Assembly (NCBI GenBank): GCA_039026915.1
Contig: JBCCLJ010000002.1
Location: 1-64,000 of the forward strand
Origin: JBCCLJ01 sp039026915
GTDB taxonomy: Bacteria; Acidobacteriota; Thermoanaerobaculia; Multivoradales; Multivoraceae
Length of the DNA stretch: 64,000 nucleotides
Direction of reading: 5' to 3'
Position 1 is the stretch's first letter; each line of letters starts with the position of its first letter. The position numbers and the translations under genes were made by a program. Of this stretch, positions 45,081 through 54,611 are shown piece after piece. A model generated the notes under the pieces. It did no database searches and had not been told where the DNA came from. It worked only from the letters and a program-made list of their open reading frames with translations.

Positions 45081-45929
45081 TCAGTTGCTGCTGCAATTCA
45101 AGGCCTGGATGTCCGTCTGCGGCTCCGCCGTGTTGCGATCCGGATTCGAGCGCTGCCAGACCTCGCCGGTCTGCGTGTCGGTGATCGCCAGATCGAAGCC
45201 GACGTCCGTGACCGCCGCGTAGAACACCCAGTAGTGGTCGTTGATCGGGCAGCCGTCGATGATCTTGACGAGGAGCTCGGGATTGTCGGCGCCAAAGAAC
45301 CAGAACAGGCCGCCCTGGGTCACGCCCAGGGAGTTCAGAGAGATGGGCGTACCGGTTCCCGAAGCTCCGCCGCCAAGGGTCGTTTCGAAGGCGACCTGCA
45401 CCTGAAAGCGAGAGTCCCCCGGCTCGTCGTCGATGCACAGAGTCTGGGCGTCCGGCACGCAGCCGCCCGTGGTCGGCGGCAAGACGCAGGAAGTCACCAG
45501 TTCATAGTCGCCCGACGGAGCGATGCCAGGAAGGGTCCCGGCCTCGCTGGTCACGTCGAGGTTCCAGGTCCCGGTGCGGTTCAGCTCCAACTCGAGCTCG
45601 GCGGTGTTGCCACCGCTCCCCTGTGCCGTGGCCGTCGTCAGAGCGCCGGTCGGAGACGTGAGCTCGAGCACCGGAACGAAGCCTCCCGGGTCGGCAGTCA
45701 GCTGCAGGGTCAGCGTCGTCCCTTCGACCGCCTCGATCCGGTAGTCGTCGATGAGGCGTGTTCCGTCGTTGCTGAGGCAGTCGACATCAATCAAGCTCAA
45801 ACGACCGTCGACCGTCTGGCCGCAGCTCAGCTCCACCCCATTCGGGTTGCAGAACTGTGCCTGGCCCGTCGACGCCACGGCGAACAGGACGAGTGCCAAC
45901 AGCGCGCACCGGGTAACGGGTCTCTTCAT
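45081..45929 (-). CDS. Secreted protein with shared C-terminal module
   Basis: A 282-residue protein with signal peptide (MKRPVTRCALLALVLFAVAS). Residues about 30-145 resemble a bacterial pre-peptidase C-terminal-like beta-sandwich (DYRIEAVEGTTLTLQLTADP; LELELNRTGTWNLDVTS). The C-terminal 125 residues are a divergent copy of the shared module. It is the last gene of the export operon, 54 bp after the second ABC gene, with a good AGGGGAG site. Function unknown; the operon position hints at a role with the lanthipeptide (for instance surface retention or immunity), which is speculation. Confidence 0.72.
   Translation of the reverse strand: MKRPVTRCALLALVLFAVASTGQAQFCNPNGVELSCGQTVDGRLSLIDVDCLSNDGTRLIDDYRIEAVEGTTLTLQLTADPGGFVPVLELTSPTGALTTATAQGSGGNTAELELELNRTGTWNLDVTSEAGTLPGIAPSGDYELVTSCVLPPTTGGCVPDAQTLCIDDEPGDSRFQVQVAFETTLGGGASGTGTPISLNSLGVTQGGLFWFFGADNPELLVKIIDGCPINDHYWVFYAAVTDVGFDLAITDTQTGEVWQRSNPDRNTAEPQTDIQALNCSSN
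45093..45461 (-). repeat. Shared C-terminal module, copy D (divergent)
   Basis: The most divergent of the four copies. Preserved: LCI, GLFWFFGADNPELLVKIIDG, YWVFYAAVTDVGFDLAITDT, TG, SNP and a terminal cysteine. The FTFF core is replaced by FWFF. Confidence 0.7.
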
Positions 45930-45983
45930 CTCGTGTCTCCCCTTCTAATCCACAAGGCGACGCCGTCGAAGACGGCGGCTTGA

Positions 45984-48900
45984 TCAGTGGTCCTCGGCGG
46001 TCTGCCGACTCGCCAGCTCGTAGAAAAGACCGCGCTTCTCCATCAGCTCGTCATAGCTGCCGATTTCCGCAAGCCTGCCCTTGTCCAGGTAGCAGATACG
46101 GTCGGCATTGCGGATCGTGCTCAAGCGATGAGCGATGACGAAGCGGGTGGCCTGCATACGGTCCATGCTCTCGGTGACGATCTTCTGCGTGCGGTTGTCG
46201 AGAGCACTCGTTGCCTCGTCCATGAACATGATGCGTGGCTTGTGCACGATGCTTCGTGCGATCTTGAGACGCTGTTTCTGACCGCCGGAGAAGCCGCCGC
46301 CACCCTCGCTGACGTAGGTGTGCATGCCCATTGGCATGCCCTGAATGTCCTCTTCCATGCCGGCTGCGCGAGCAGCTTCCCAGGCATCGTCGATCGTCAG
46401 CGACGTCGTGCCGACGATGTTGCGGAAGACGTCCGTTGGCAGGAGCTGCGAGTCCTGCAGGACGACGCCGAGCTGCTGGCGCACCTCGCGAAGATCCAGG
46501 GTGTTGAGGTCTTGACCGTCGTAGTAGACGGACCCCTTCTGAGGCACCTCGAAGCCCAGCATGACGCGAAAGAGCGTCGATTTCCCGGAGCCCGAGCCGC
46601 CGACGAACGCGATGAACTCGCCCGGCTCGATCTTGAGCGAGATGTCGCGCAGGACCCACGGGCCGTCTTCGGTGTACTTGAAGTGAATATGAGAGATTTC
46701 GATCTCGCCGGTGAGTCGGCCCGGATAGAGGCGCGTCTCGTCGATCTCGGCCGGCTCGGTGATGATCGGCTTGAGGCGCTCGTAGATCGGGATCACCTTG
46801 AGCATCTTCAGTGACGCCTCACTGAGCTGCTGCGTCGCCGCCAGGAACGATCCATAGGCGGCGTTGAAAGCGATGAAGTCACCGGTCGAGAGAGCCGGCG
46901 CCGCGCCACCCTCCGCCGCCGCCTTCTGCTTGAGCGTGTAGAGCACGAAGAAGATGACCATCGACGAAATGGTGGCGAAGGCAGAGTTGAAGACCTCGAC
47001 CGCGTTCTGCACGCGCCCGATGAGGAACTGCAGACGCCGCTGGCTCGAGAACTCACGAGCCCAGACGCGATAGGCGTGGTCTTCGGAACCCGAGACACGG
47101 ATTTTGGCAACGCCGGTGATCAGCTGGAGAACGAGGCCCGACAGTCTCCCCGCGATCGTCATCTGCTCGCGCTGGAAACGCAGCTGCAGATAGTTCATCG
47201 CAAAGGTGAACGAGATGAAGAAGAGGGTCAGTCCCATCGCGGCAAAGGCCAGCTGCGTGCTGTACTTGAACATCAGGAAGATGTAGAAGATCGAGCTGAA
47301 CGAGCCGAGAATGGCGGCGATACCGGCGCCGGAGACGAGATCGCGAATGGCGTTGATGCCTCCGGCGCGATCGGCAAGATCTCCGGCCGAGAACTTCTTG
47401 AAGAAGGTCGACGGCAGGTTGAGCAAGCGGTCCCAGAGCGCGGCACCGATCGAGTAGTCCATGCGCCCGGAGATACGCAGGATGGCGATCGCCTGAGCGA
47501 TGTCGAAAGCCGCTGTCGTGAACGCCATCGCCAGTAGCGCGACGGCGAACTGGACGAGCAGACCGCGCTCCGCCTGCGGGATGGCGTCGTCGAAGATCTT
47601 GCCGGTGAAGAAGGGCGTCGCGGCTCCGAGCATGCCGATGGTGATGCCCATGGCGACGAGGAGGGCAGCGTCGCTGTAGAGGCCCTTGAGGCCGAACTTC
47701 ATGATGTCGATGACGCGCATCGGGCCGTCCGGGAACGGCCGGTAGAAGGACCACGCCATGACGTTCAGCGACTCCGCGACGTCGCGGTTCACCTTGCCGC
47801 GCTCGCCCGTGCGGGTGTTGACGTATTCGTACGAGGTCGGCGACCTCGGCACCAGGGCGATCGGCGCCTCGGTCTCTGCGTCCTCCGCAAACATCGCGCC
47901 CTGATCGAAGCGCCACCATTCGTCGCGCAGCGCCACCTCGCGCATCCGGAAGCGAGAAGCCTTGGCGACCACCGCCAAGCGATCGGAGTTCGACCCCTCC
48001 TGCTTCATCTCGGGATGACGCTTGGCGAGGATGAAGCTCGCATCGCAGACCAGGCGAGCCGCCTCGTAGACGTCGTCGTCGACATCTTCGACGTCGAGGA
48101 CGACCTCTTCGTCCTCTTCGGTCATCACCGCGGCGAGGTCCTTGATGGCCCCCTTGCGAGCGGCGACGGCGTACTCGGCCTTCGACTTCAGGCGGTTGAA
48201 CTCATCGACGGTCTGCAGCTTCTTGTTGATGAACTCGCACTGGCAGAGAACCTCGTGAAAAGTCTTGAGTCCCTCCCACGCTCCGCTGGTACCGATGATG
48301 CCGGCGCCAGCGTGCGCCTTGAGCTGGGTTTCGTGATCGCCGTCGTTCGAGGCCTCGACCCAGGTGTCGACGGAGAGCGGAAAGAGGACACCGCTCGAGC
48401 CGCCGCTCGACGGCAGAGCGCCCTGCTCGATCATCTCGAGAATGGCGTCCGCCTTGATCGACATCGTGTGATGGGTCATCTCCGACGGAGCACTCTCCTC
48501 CTCGAAGACGAGCGCCTCCATACCGATGAAGAGCAGGTTGCCGCTCTCGATCTCGAGCCACAGCAGGCCCTTGGCAGCACGAACCTTCTGCTGGTTCTCG
48601 AGAATCACGTGGTCTTCGGGCACCAGGTTCAGGTCGACCAGAGGACCCGGGATGATCTCCTTGGTCAGAGACTTCGAGAGCCCGAGAACCCAGTGCGTCA
48701 CCGCGTCGTTGATCGCTTCCGCGTAGGCCTTGTCGGCGGCCAGCTCTTCGAGGCGCTCCACCGAGATGCGGCGGAGCTTGGTGCCGACCTTGCCGACCGC
48801 GAGGAAGCCGGACCCCATGCCGTAGCTGTCGAGGTCCATGCCGAAGAAGAAATCGCCTTCCTCGAGGTGCAGGTAGAAGTCGCGTGCGCCGACCGGCTCG

Positions 48901-49073
48901 CCGTTCTCGACGCCGACCGTGAAGATGTTGACCTGTCCCTCTTCTACCAGCCAAGCGCTACGCGGGTCGTCGATGATGAACGGATGGTTACCGCCCGTCG
49001 CGGCCGGAGTTCCTTCGTTGCGGAAGAGCTCGATGACGGCCGCCTTGGCCGAGGGAGTCTCGCTCACGGTCAT
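45984..49073 (-). CDS. NHLM-type bacteriocin ABC transporter (permease-ATPase, no peptidase)
   Basis: A 1029-residue half-transporter of the NHLM ABC2 type. The N-terminal 430 residues have no peptidase; residues about 30-110 resemble a cyclic-nucleotide-binding-like jelly roll (EGQVNIFTVGVENGEPVGAR; EEGDFFFGMDLDSYGMGSGF), as usual in this family. Residues about 450-720 are the transmembrane domain and 790-1029 the nucleotide-binding domain: Walker A GGSGSGKST (825-833), signature FSGGQKQRL, Walker B RIMFMDEATSALD, H-loop AHRLST. NHLM pairs of this type accompany leader peptides of the NHLP class; it probably works with the peptidase-bearing ABC gene 66 bp upstream. Confidence 0.92.
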   Translation of the reverse strand: MTVSETPSAKAAVIELFRNEGTPAATGGNHPFIIDDPRSAWLVEEGQVNIFTVGVENGEPVGARDFYLHLEEGDFFFGMDLDSYGMGSGFLAVGKVGTKLRRISVERLEELAADKAYAEAINDAVTHWVLGLSKSLTKEIIPGPLVDLNLVPEDHVILENQQKVRAAKGLLWLEIESGNLLFIGMEALVFEEESAPSEMTHHTMSIKADAILEMIEQGALPSSGGSSGVLFPLSVDTWVEASNDGDHETQLKAHAGAGIIGTSGAWEGLKTFHEVLCQCEFINKKLQTVDEFNRLKSKAEYAVAARKGAIKDLAAVMTEEDEEVVLDVEDVDDDVYEAARLVCDASFILAKRHPEMKQEGSNSDRLAVVAKASRFRMREVALRDEWWRFDQGAMFAEDAETEAPIALVPRSPTSYEYVNTRTGERGKVNRDVAESLNVMAWSFYRPFPDGPMRVIDIMKFGLKGLYSDAALLVAMGITIGMLGAATPFFTGKIFDDAIPQAERGLLVQFAVALLAMAFTTAAFDIAQAIAILRISGRMDYSIGAALWDRLLNLPSTFFKKFSAGDLADRAGGINAIRDLVSGAGIAAILGSFSSIFYIFLMFKYSTQLAFAAMGLTLFFISFTFAMNYLQLRFQREQMTIAGRLSGLVLQLITGVAKIRVSGSEDHAYRVWAREFSSQRRLQFLIGRVQNAVEVFNSAFATISSMVIFFVLYTLKQKAAAEGGAAPALSTGDFIAFNAAYGSFLAATQQLSEASLKMLKVIPIYERLKPIITEPAEIDETRLYPGRLTGEIEISHIHFKYTEDGPWVLRDISLKIEPGEFIAFVGGSGSGKSTLFRVMLGFEVPQKGSVYYDGQDLNTLDLREVRQQLGVVLQDSQLLPTDVFRNIVGTTSLTIDDAWEAARAAGMEEDIQGMPMGMHTYVSEGGGGFSGGQKQRLKIARSIVHKPRIMFMDEATSALDNRTQKIVTESMDRMQATRFVIAHRLSTIRNADRICYLDKGRLAEIGSYDELMEKRGLFYELASRQTAEDH

Positions 49074-49139
49074 GAAGCCACCTCGCGAAATCTGGATGCC
49101 GGCTGAGAGGGTCGAGCGAATCGGGTCGTGACCATGCGT

Positions 49140-52100
49140 CTACTCCTGGATGAGCCGGAAGTACGGCTTCATCTTTTCCTGGACCATCTCTTCGTGCGTG
49201 CCGCGCTGGATGATCTTTCCGCGCTGAAGCACGATGATCTCGTCAGCATCCTTGATCGTGCTCAGACGATGGGCGACGATGATGCAAGTGCAGCCACGCT
49301 GCCGCAGGTTCTCGTCGATCTTGAGCTCGGTCGTCGGATCGAGCGCACTCGTTGCCTCGTCCAGAACCAGGATCGTCGGTGAGCCGACGAGCGCGCGGGC
49401 GATCTCGAGACGCTGACGCTGGCCGCCACTGAAGTTGCCGCCGCCCTCGTCGATCAGCGACTTGTAGGCGCCGTCCCGTGTCTCGATGACCTCGGAGATC
49501 TCGGCGTCCTTGCAAGCACGGATGACCGCCGCGTCGGGAATCGTGGAATCCCACATCGAGACGTTTTCCCGCACCGTGCCGCCGAAGAGGAAGACTTCCT
49601 GGTCGACGGAAGCAACCGAGTTGTTCATCAGACTCGGTGACAGCTCCTCGCGCGACAACCCGTCGAAGAGAATGTCGCCGGACCACGGTTCGTAGAGTCC
49701 GGTGATCATCTTGGCGACGGTCGACTTACCGCTGCCGGATCCGCCGACGAGCGCAACACGCTGGCCGGGTTTGATGGTCAGGCTGAAGTCCTCGATGAGG
49801 GGCGGCTCGAGCGGGCTGTAGCCGAAGGTGATGTTCTTCAGCTCGACGTGGCCACTGAGCTTGAGGATGCCTCGGGCCTTCGGATTCTCCTCGCCCTCGC
49901 GGGTGTACTGAGGGTCGACGGGGTACTTCAGAACGTCGTCGAGACGGTTCATGTCCGCCTCGAGCTCCTGCAGCTGCGAGCCGAAGTTGACGAAGGAGTT
50001 GAGCGGCGTGGTGAAACTCATCATCAGCGTCTGGAACGCGACCAGCTCGCCGACCGTGAGGCCGCCCGCCATGACCTTGCTGCCACCGAAGTAGAGAATG
50101 GCGGTCGTTGTCAGCGTTTTGACCAGCGGCGGCACGGCGTTGACGAATTCACCGATCGTGCCGAGCGTCTGTTGTGCCTTCAGCGTCTTCGCCTGGTAGC
50201 CCGCCCAGCGACCGAAGAACTCGGGCTCGGAGCCCGTGGCCTTGAGCGTCTCGATCATCTGCAGACCGCCCATCGCCGTACCGGTCAGCTTGCCCTCTTC
50301 CTGCATCAGGCGACGGCTCGAGTCGACGCGCAGACGAGCGACTCCGCGCACGACGGCGATGTTGATCAACGCCAGACCGATACAGATGAAGGTGAGACTG
50401 ACGTCGTACAGCATCATCAGGACGGCGTAGAAGACGATGACCAGACAGTCGAGGAGTGTCGTCGCCAGCGTGCCGGAGAGCAGCATCGCCACCTTGTTGT
50501 TGATCGCCACACGAGAACCGATCTCACCGCCGAAACGCTGAGAGAAGTAGGTGACGGGAAGGCGCATGATGTGGTTGAAGAAACCACTCGACGTCACCAG
50601 CGCGAGCTTCGACTCGAGGCGCAGCAGGTAGTACTCCTGCAGATAGGTCAGCCCCATGCGTAGGGCGGCTGTCAGCCCCATGCCGAAGAGCAGCGGCTTG
50701 ACGATGTCGATCCGTCCCTGGATCAGGAAGTTGTCGATGAAGACGCGAGCGAAGGTCGGAACGACGAGACCCGGAACGACGAGGAAAAGACCGGTGAGCA
50801 GCGCGAAGAGCAAGGCGATCTCGTTGCCCTTGAGGCGACGCTCCAACGCACCCCGCATGCTCGGCTTGGCGCCCCCCTTCTCGAACTCCTCCCCGGGCTC
50901 GAAGGTCATGACGACGCCGGAGAACGAGCCGTCGAGCTCGTCGAGGTCGACGACGCGCGGTCCCTGAGCGGGGTCGTTCAGGTAGACCTTGCCCTTCTTG
51001 AAGCCTTCGAGCACCAGGAAGTGGTTGAAGTTCCAGAAGAGAATGCAGGGCATCTGAAGCTCGTAGAGCGTCGCCATGTCGTGACGAAAGCCCTTGGACG
51101 TGAGTCCGTAGCGTCGAGCAGCTTTGAGCACGTTCGAGGCCTTACTACCGTCACGCGAAACGCCGCACTCGACCCGCAGCTCTTCGAGCGGAACGATTCG
51201 TCCGTAGTACTGCAGGATGATCGACAGCGCCGCCGCGCCACACTCGACCGCCTCCATCTGCAAGACCGTGGGCGTGCGTACCCGCTTGACGCCCCTCGGA
51301 ATCGGCGGAGGCGGCTCTTCGTCCTCTTCCTCTGCGGCAGCCGCTGCAGCAGCCGCCTTCTCGGAGACCTTCGGACCCTCAGGCTTCGGAATGCGCCGCG
51401 GCCCCTTCGGCTCTTCGTCCTCTTCGGACTTGGCTGCCTTGCCCTTCTTGGCCGGCGCCTTCTTCTCGTCCTTTTTCTCGTCCTTCTTTTCGTCGCTGGC
51501 CTTGGGTGCCGCCTTCTTCTTCGCCGCAGGCTTGGCTCCGAAGTTCGAGAAGCCCGCAGGCGCCGCCTTCTTGGCACCTTCGGCCTTCTTGTCGTCGGCC
51601 TTCGCTTCGGCAGGCTTGGCCTCGGAGGGCTTCTCGACGGCCGGCTCATCCGCCTTCTTCCCGGCCGGAGCGGCAGGCTTGGCGGCCGGCTTCTCCGCCG
51701 TCGGCCGAGCGGCCGGTGGCGCAGCCGGCTTTGCGGGGGGCTCTGGTGCCTCGGACGCTGCCGGCGGGTCGGCTGGAGGCTGGGCGGCGGGAGGCTGCGG
51801 TGCCGAAGGTTGCGCGGCGGGGGGCTTGGGCTGTGGCGGCGCCGAAACCTGCGAAGAAGCGGCTGCGGGAGGCTGTGCAGGTGCGGCGGGCGGGGGCTCG
51901 ACGACCTGTCGTGGAGCGGTCGGTTCCGGCACCCTCGCGGAGGCATCTGGCGGCTGGGCTGCTCTGCGCAGGTCTGCCGACGCGAGGGCGTCGAACTTGA
52001 AGTCGACCGTACCGAAGCGGACCTGATCGCCGTGGGAAAGGGGCATCGGCTGCGTCAGGCGCTGACCGTTGATCTCGCTGCCGTTCGAAGAGCCGAGATC

Positions 52101-52268
52101 GGTGACGACCCACTTTCCGGCGACCTGCACGACCGACGCGTGGTTGCGCGAGATCGTCGGATCCTGAACCAGGATCTCGACCCCGGGCGTGCGGCCGACC
52201 GTGTTCTCCGGCTTGAGGTCGAATTCGGAGCCAGCGCCCGCGCCTCCGACCTGAATGAGTTTGGCCAT
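49140..52268 (-). CDS. lanT: FHA-C39 peptidase-ABC exporter fusion (NHLM ABC1 type)
   Basis: A 1042-residue fusion. Residues about 1-95 form a forkhead-associated domain with the key residues Gly25-Arg26, Ser40-Arg41-x-His43 and Ser61-Asn62-Gly63, all phosphothreonine-binding positions. Residues about 100-325 are a low-complexity Ala/Pro/Lys/Glu linker. A C39 leader peptidase follows (Cys343, His416, Asp432), expected to cut after the leader's Gly-Gly. Then six-helix permease (about 485-760) and ATPase (Walker A GGSGSGKST at 842-850, signature FSGGQRQRL, Walker B ILVLDEATSALD, His1000). Known NHLM ABC1 exporters have C39+ABC; the FHA domain and linker are extra. Should cleave and export the lanthipeptide. 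Confidence 0.92.
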   Translation of the reverse strand: MAKLIQVGGAGAGSEFDLKPENTVGRTPGVEILVQDPTISRNHASVVQVAGKWVVTDLGSSNGSEINGQRLTQPMPLSHGDQVRFGTVDFKFDALASADLRRAAQPPDASARVPEPTAPRQVVEPPPAAPAQPPAAASSQVSAPPQPKPPAAQPSAPQPPAAQPPADPPAASEAPEPPAKPAAPPAARPTAEKPAAKPAAPAGKKADEPAVEKPSEAKPAEAKADDKKAEGAKKAAPAGFSNFGAKPAAKKKAAPKASDEKKDEKKDEKKAPAKKGKAAKSEEDEEPKGPRRIPKPEGPKVSEKAAAAAAAAEEEDEEPPPPIPRGVKRVRTPTVLQMEAVECGAAALSIILQYYGRIVPLEELRVECGVSRDGSKASNVLKAARRYGLTSKGFRHDMATLYELQMPCILFWNFNHFLVLEGFKKGKVYLNDPAQGPRVVDLDELDGSFSGVVMTFEPGEEFEKGGAKPSMRGALERRLKGNEIALLFALLTGLFLVVPGLVVPTFARVFIDNFLIQGRIDIVKPLLFGMGLTAALRMGLTYLQEYYLLRLESKLALVTSSGFFNHIMRLPVTYFSQRFGGEIGSRVAINNKVAMLLSGTLATTLLDCLVIVFYAVLMMLYDVSLTFICIGLALINIAVVRGVARLRVDSSRRLMQEEGKLTGTAMGGLQMIETLKATGSEPEFFGRWAGYQAKTLKAQQTLGTIGEFVNAVPPLVKTLTTTAILYFGGSKVMAGGLTVGELVAFQTLMMSFTTPLNSFVNFGSQLQELEADMNRLDDVLKYPVDPQYTREGEENPKARGILKLSGHVELKNITFGYSPLEPPLIEDFSLTIKPGQRVALVGGSGSGKSTVAKMITGLYEPWSGDILFDGLSREELSPSLMNNSVASVDQEVFLFGGTVRENVSMWDSTIPDAAVIRACKDAEISEVIETRDGAYKSLIDEGGGNFSGGQRQRLEIARALVGSPTILVLDEATSALDPTTELKIDENLRQRGCTCIIVAHRLSTIKDADEIIVLQRGKIIQRGTHEEMVQEKMKPYFRLIQE

Positions 52269-52327
52269 CTTTATCCCCTAGGAGCCAAGAAATCAGAAAC
52301 GAGTGTCCGCAAGATGCGCCGAGGCCC

Positions 52328-53473
52328 TCAGATACCGAGGGTGCTGCGGATCATCGGCACGATCATCTGGACCGGCCGCCGCGTGCGCGTCGTGATCTGC
52401 GCTTCGATCGGCGTACCGCTGAAGACCTCTTCCGGAGGCCCCAGGGACGACGTCCACTTGAAGCCTGACGGTGTCTCGTCGACCAGCAGGTTGGCGCGCA
52501 CCTGGAACGAGGCGCCACTGCCCGAAAGCTCCCGGGCCAGCACGTCGTTGCGCAGCGTCTTGATCAGCGTCTCCTGACTCTCGGGAAAGCTGCCGACCTC
52601 GGTGATCTCACCAACGATGAACCCGTACTCTTCGGGCTTCACCGTGGCCGGCGAAATCCGCACCTCCGTGCCGACCTCGATCTTCTTGCCGTCGGCGGAC
52701 GGCACGTAGAAGACCGCTTCGATCTGCTCCTGGAAGGGCTCCAGATCGATGATGGGAATGCCCGGAGCCACCGCTGAGCCGCGGCCCTGCTTGACCTGTA
52801 CGACACGGCCGCGGGCGGTCGACAGAATCTGAGACTGCGCCTCCATCTCACTCTGGAGACGGGCGAGCTCGCGTTCGGCGTCAGCCAGCGCACTCTGACC
52901 GCGAACGGACTGGGCGCCGGTATTCAGAATCGCTTGTTCGAGCTGGTCGATCTGGCGCTGCTTCTGCAGCAGAACGCTGTCCGGAGCGAGCTGCTTGTCG
53001 ACGAGGCGCTGTTTCCTGGCGAGCTCGCGCTCGGCGCGCGCATGCTGCGTGCGCAGCAGCTCGACGTTGTCCTGCGAGAGGCCCGAAGAGATCTGTCGAT
53101 TGCGGTTCATCTCGGCGATGCGCTCGCGCTGGTTCTCGATGAGCAGGCGGTAGCGCTCCTGCGAAACCCGTGCAATGACCTGGCCTTCTTCGACCGTGTC
53201 GCCCTCCTCGACGAGAACCTCGGTCACCTCACCCGACCACTCGGAGATGACCGACTTGAGCTGACCGCCGTGAATCAGAATGCCGGGGCCGGAAGCTCGA
53301 TCGCGCACCTTGCCGATGAATCCCCACGTGGCTCCGCCGACGGCGATGAACGCCAGGGCCACGCCCGCCAGCCAGACCGCCGGGGAGGTGAGCCGCATCA
53401 TGACGTCGAGCTGCTCCGGCGAAGAGAGCTTGGCCAGCGCCTTCTTGCGAAACATCTTCTTTGCGTCAGCCAT
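52328..53473 (-). CDS. HlyD-family adaptor (NHLM type), second copy
   Basis: A 381-residue periplasmic adaptor. One membrane helix near residues 33-52 (AVWLAGVALAFIAVGGATWG), then the lipoyl-like half GPGILIHGGQLKSVISEWSG ... VEEGDTVEEGQVIARV, a coiled-coil hairpin (about 100-215) and the second lipoyl half plus beta-barrel (GRGSAVAPGIPIIDLEPFQE). It should bridge the ABC exporter to the TolC channel. It is a clear paralogue of the protein encoded 10 bp upstream; both carry GPGILIHGGQL. AGGAG precedes the ATG. Confidence 0.9.
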   Translation of the reverse strand: MADAKKMFRKKALAKLSSPEQLDVMMRLTSPAVWLAGVALAFIAVGGATWGFIGKVRDRASGPGILIHGGQLKSVISEWSGEVTEVLVEEGDTVEEGQVIARVSQERYRLLIENQRERIAEMNRNRQISSGLSQDNVELLRTQHARAERELARKQRLVDKQLAPDSVLLQKQRQIDQLEQAILNTGAQSVRGQSALADAERELARLQSEMEAQSQILSTARGRVVQVKQGRGSAVAPGIPIIDLEPFQEQIEAVFYVPSADGKKIEVGTEVRISPATVKPEEYGFIVGEITEVGSFPESQETLIKTLRNDVLARELSGSGASFQVRANLLVDETPSGFKWTSSLGPPEEVFSGTPIEAQITTRTRRPVQMIVPMIRSTLGI

Positions 53474-53483
53474 CGATCCGCTC

Positions 53484-54611
53484 CTATTCGTCTCTCATGA
53501 TCGGCAGAACCATCGACACCGGCGCCTTCGTCTTGGTCGTGATCCGCGCTTCGATCGGAGTGCCGCTGAAGACCCCCAGAGCGGGTCCGGCGCCCTTGTC
53601 CCACTGGAATCCCGAAGTCGTCTCGGCCGGGTACATGCGCGCCTTGACCTGGAAGTTGGCGCCGGAACCGCTCAGCTGCCCGGCAAGCACCTGGTTGCGC
53701 AGCGTGCGCAGCAGACTCTCCTGGCTTTCCGGAAAGGAGCCGACGGAGATCACCTCTCCGACGATTGAGCCGAACTCCTCGCGCTTCACCGTCGCCGGCT
53801 GAATCAGAACCTCCATCCCCGGCACGATCTTCTTGCCGTCTTTCGACGGCACGTAGAAGACCGCTTCGAGATCGAGCTCGAAGGGCTCGACGTCGAGAAT
53901 CGCCATGCCCGGCCCGATGATGCTGCCCGCGGGCTGCTTGATCTGCACGACGCGACCCGCGAAGTCCGAGACGACGAGGGAACCCTGATCCCGCTTCTCG
54001 ACCAGCAACCGGAGCTGGCGCTGCGCCTCCGACACACCCGTGCCGCTGCCGACGGCCTGGGCCTGCAGATCGTTGATCTCGCGTTGGATCCTCGACATCT
54101 CGTCCTCGGCGGCACGTACCTTCGCTCCGGTGATCAGCTGACGCTCCCGGAGCTCTTGCAGCTTGCCGAGCTCCTCCTGAGCACTGGCCAGCTGGCTGCG
54201 CTTCTGCGCGAGGTTCGCGTCGATCAAGCCACGATCGAAGCCTCCCTGACTCGAGGCGATGCGCACCTTCTCCTCGGCCGACTCGATCTGGCGATGAATC
54301 TCGTCCTGGGCGATCCGTGCGATGGGCTGCCCCACCGAGACCGTCTCATCTTCGACGACCAGGATCTCGAGAACGCGTCCAGCCCCCTCGTGCACGACCG
54401 ACTCGAGCTGCCCGCCGTGGATCAGGATGCCCGGGCCCTCGACCCGCTCCTTGATCTTGCCGACGAAGCCCCAGATTCCCGCGAGGAAGATGACGACTCC
54501 GAGACCGATGAGAACCACCCAGCCCGGGAACGAAGTGACGCGGAGCAGGCCGGCCAACCGCTCGTGGCTGAGCGGCTGGCGATCGTCGTTGAGTTTGTCT
54601 TGAAGGTTCAT
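53484..54611 (-). CDS. HlyD-family adaptor (NHLM type), first copy
   Basis: A 375-residue adaptor with one membrane helix (residues about 32-50, FPGWVVLIGLGVVIFLAGIW), lipoyl-type halves (GPGILIHGGQLESVVHEGAG and PAGSIIGPGMAILDVEPFEL) and a coiled-coil hairpin between them. It is paralogous to the next gene, 10 bp downstream. Two different adaptors in one operon could form a hetero-hexameric ring or serve the two ABC transporters separately; sequence does not decide. Confidence 0.9.
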   Translation of the reverse strand: MNLQDKLNDDRQPLSHERLAGLLRVTSFPGWVVLIGLGVVIFLAGIWGFVGKIKERVEGPGILIHGGQLESVVHEGAGRVLEILVVEDETVSVGQPIARIAQDEIHRQIESAEEKVRIASSQGGFDRGLIDANLAQKRSQLASAQEELGKLQELRERQLITGAKVRAAEDEMSRIQREINDLQAQAVGSGTGVSEAQRQLRLLVEKRDQGSLVVSDFAGRVVQIKQPAGSIIGPGMAILDVEPFELDLEAVFYVPSKDGKKIVPGMEVLIQPATVKREEFGSIVGEVISVGSFPESQESLLRTLRNQVLAGQLSGSGANFQVKARMYPAETTSGFQWDKGAGPALGVFSGTPIEARITTKTKAPVSMVLPIMRDE

